Source: DASQGA01 sp963722715 (lineage in GTDB: Bacteria > Actinomycetota > Thermoleophilia > Gaiellales > Gaiellaceae). Taken from it: a stretch of 53,506 nucleotides of DNA. Made by a program: the position numbers and the translations under genes. Under the pieces are notes generated by a model that saw only the letters and a program-made list of their open reading frames with translations, searched no databases and had not been told where the DNA came from. Below are positions 52,299-53,506 of the stretch, piece after piece; position 1 is the first letter of the stretch, and each line of letters starts with the position of its first letter. The stretch is from contig CAVROA010000012.1 of the NCBI GenBank assembly GCA_963722715.1, positions 1 to 53,506 of the forward strand. The letters are read 5' to 3'.

Positions 52299-53087
52299 CT
52301 AGACGTCCGCGACAGCGCGCTGGGCACCGCCGCCCAGGCGGGCTTTGAGCCTCAGGATCGCCTTCGTGTGGAGCTGGGAGACGCGAGACTCGGTCACTCC
52401 GAGCACCTCCCCGATCTCGCGCAGCGTGAGCTCCTCGTAGTAGTAGAGCGTCACCACGAGCTTCTCCCGCTCCGGCAGTCGTGCGATCGCCTCTCCGAGC
52501 GCTTCACGGAGCTCCGTCTGGGACATGGCCGCCTGGGGCTCGGGAGCGTCCGGATCCTCGAGCGTGTCGATCAGAGCCACCGGGTCGCCGCTGACCGAGC
52601 TCGACCACAGCTCGTCGAGGGCGGCAATCGAGGAGCGGGAGATCTCGAGCAAGGACTCCTGGAACTCCTCCTCGGTGATGCCGAGCTTCGCGGCAATCTC
52701 CTCGTCGTTCGGAGCGCGCATCATCTTCCGCTCGAGCTCTGCGATCGCACGCTCGATGTCGCGGGCCCGCGCGCGCACGGAGCGCGGGACCCAGTCCATC
52801 GAGCGAAGCTCGTCGATGATCGACCCCTTGATGCGCGAGATCGCGTAGGTCTCGAACTTGATGTCCCGCTCCGGGTCGAACCGCTCGATCGCGCCGATCA
52901 GGCCGAGCAGTCCGTACGAGACGAGGTCGCCCTCCTCGACATGAGCCGGCAGGCCGCTCCCCAGCCGGCCCGCGACGTACTTGACGAGGGGCGCGTAGGT
53001 GAGGATGAGCCGGTCGCGCAGCACCCGGTCGCCGTTCCGCTTGAACTGGCGCCAGAGCGCCTGCGTGTCCTCCTGGCGTTCGACCAC
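52299..53087 (-). CDS. FliA/WhiG-type RNA polymerase sigma factor
   Basis: 262 residues of the sigma-28 family. Region 2 (AGRLGSGLPAHVEEGDLVSYGLLGLIGAIERFDPERDIKFETYAISRIKGSIIDELRSMDWVPR) is the FliA/WhiG signature. Region 3 contains NDEEIAAKLGITEEEF, and region 4 ends with LTLREIGEVLGVTESRVSQLHTKAI. In actinobacteria such factors direct motility or development genes; no flagellar genes are in view. GTG 53087 lies 6 nt from a TATGCT -10 (53099-53094). It is divergent from the end of the 57-residue membrane gene and tRNA-Trp. Confidence 0.92.
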   Translation of the reverse strand: MVERQEDTQALWRQFKRNGDRVLRDRLILTYAPLVKYVAGRLGSGLPAHVEEGDLVSYGLLGLIGAIERFDPERDIKFETYAISRIKGSIIDELRSMDWVPRSVRARARDIERAIAELERKMMRAPNDEEIAAKLGITEEEFQESLLEISRSSIAALDELWSSSVSGDPVALIDTLEDPDAPEPQAAMSQTELREALGEAIARLPEREKLVVTLYYYEELTLREIGEVLGVTESRVSQLHTKAILRLKARLGGGAQRAVADV

Positions 53088-53093
53088 GTGCAG

Positions 53094-53099
53094 AGCATA
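53094..53099 (-). promoter_or_regulatory. -10 box of FliA/WhiG-type sigma gene (leaderless)
   Basis: TATGCT on the minus strand, 6 nt before GTG 53087. Confidence 0.5.
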
Positions 53100-53132
53100 C
53101 GGCGCGCAGATGCTTGACCCTTCTGGGAGGGC

Positions 53133-53306
53133 TCAGCGCAGCGCGCGAAAGGCCTGCTCACCCAGCCAGAGTGCGAGGAGACCTGCGGCGGCGGCGATGA
53201 TCCAGGCTCCTCCCCCTGCCCGGGCCGCCCAGACCGCCATGCCTGCGAAGCAGGCCGCGAGGAGCAGGAAGAGCGCTCCCAAGGACGGTCTGCGAGCTCG
53301 CGCCAC
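53133..53306 (-). CDS. 57-residue membrane protein, unknown
   Basis: An open frame of 58 codons from GTG 53306 to TGA 53133, too short for the usual length cut-offs. It encodes a basic N-terminus (VARARRPSL), two hydrophobic helices (about 9-27 and 33-51) and ends in GEQAFRALR. A TAGACT box lies 7 nt upstream. The coding feel (hydrophobic helices flanked by Arg, G+C-rich third positions) supports it, but there is no family match that I recognise. Confidence 0.55.
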   Translation of the reverse strand: MARARRPSLGALFLLLAACFAGMAVWAARAGGGAWIIAAAAGLLALWLGEQAFRALR

Positions 53307-53358
53307 CGGCCGGAGTCTAGTGAGGCCGTCGAAGCGCCGGGCTACACTGTTCGAACCG

Positions 53359-53431
53359 AGGGCCGTAGCTCAATTGGCAGAGCACCGGTCTCCAAAACCG
53401 GGGGTTGAGAGTTCGAGTCTCTCCGGCCCTG
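53359..53431 (+). tRNA. tRNA-Trp (anticodon CCA)
   Basis: 73-nt cloverleaf. The acceptor AGGGCCG pairs with CGGCCCT, the anticodon loop is CTCCAAA, the T-arm is GAGTTCGAGTC and the discriminator is G73. A TACACT box (53343-53348) upstream gives a start near 53355. In many bacteria this gene precedes secE-nusG; the window ends before such genes could be seen. Confidence 0.95.
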
Positions 53432-53439
53432 TACGGGAA

Positions 53440-53466
53440 AGCCCTGCTCACGCGGGGCTCTCGTTC
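53440..53466 (+). terminator. terminator-like hairpin after tRNA-Trp
   Basis: An 8-bp stem (53440-53447 with 53452-53459, one G-T pair) and a 4-nt loop TCAC, followed by a pyrimidine-rich CTCGTTCTC. Moderate terminator; it would separate tRNA-Trp from any downstream genes. Confidence 0.5.
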
Positions 53467-53506
53467 TCAACCTCGGCAACGCCGACGGGAGTTGGTACCG
53501 GCTTTT

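Overview
This G+C-rich window reads as chromosome from a deep-branching actinobacterium, most likely class Thermoleophilia (Gaiellales or Solirubrobacterales type). The class-level call is an inference from gene content: a mycobacterial-type GH15 trehalase/glucoamylase, an F420-type PPOX protein, a SigK/RskA-like pair, a RemA-like protein and a divergent EF-G paralogue. The 23S gene lacks the long domain III insertion typical of most Actinomycetota. I see no insertion sequence, prophage, CRISPR array or integrase. Most of the window is tightly packed chromosomal housekeeping and small conserved genes.

Layout. 1-4577 holds an rRNA operon read leftwards (23S truncated by the window edge, spacer without tRNA, 16S, leader, promoter), with tyrS directly upstream. 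5781-11992 is the most distinctive accessory block. It has a leftward operon (DUF4331 secreted protein, TPR protein, RcnA-like transporter, second NicO-type transporter) back to back with a rightward ECF sigma/anti-sigma pair; both sides read out from a mirror-image promoter. 12044-15445 has a bifunctional penicillin-binding protein, a 3-methyladenine DNA glycosylase and a RemA-like gene. 15453-21944 carries amino-acid genes (MFS exporter, DegT aminotransferase, ilvE, YbaK, serA, class V aminotransferase). 21982-29564 holds membrane and lipoprotein genes, greA, typA, a DEAD-box helicase, VOC and PPOX proteins. 29571-34425 has gatC-gatA-orf-gatB, a cold-shock gene and folD. 34465-40548 has an ABC exporter, rpiA, a HAD phosphatase, a cyclase and a frameshifted glucose dehydrogenase. 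40609-45372 has a GH15 hydrolase, mreB and a DUF4389 protein. 45723-53431 has tRNA-Cys, tRNA-Gly, an aldehyde dehydrogenase, an EF-G-like GTPase with degenerate motifs, a FliA/WhiG-type sigma factor and tRNA-Trp.

How genes work together. Many neighbours overlap by 1-4 nt (TGATG, ATGA, GTGA, TTGA), implying translational coupling. Most genes that start a transcription unit show a TANNNT-like -10 box ending exactly 6 nt before the start codon, which predicts leaderless mRNAs; genes inside operons or with strong expression (cspA, DUF4389, DUF4331) carry Shine-Dalgarno sequences. Three genes (MFS, ilvE, glucose dehydrogenase) each contain one extra base at a very similar site, GCY-C-GA, which is either systematic sequence error or a shared +1 frameshift signal.

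The best candidate for an undescribed system is 5781-11992: a sigma factor that appears to drive both itself and a divergent operon of secreted and membrane proteins with histidine-rich metal-transport loops.
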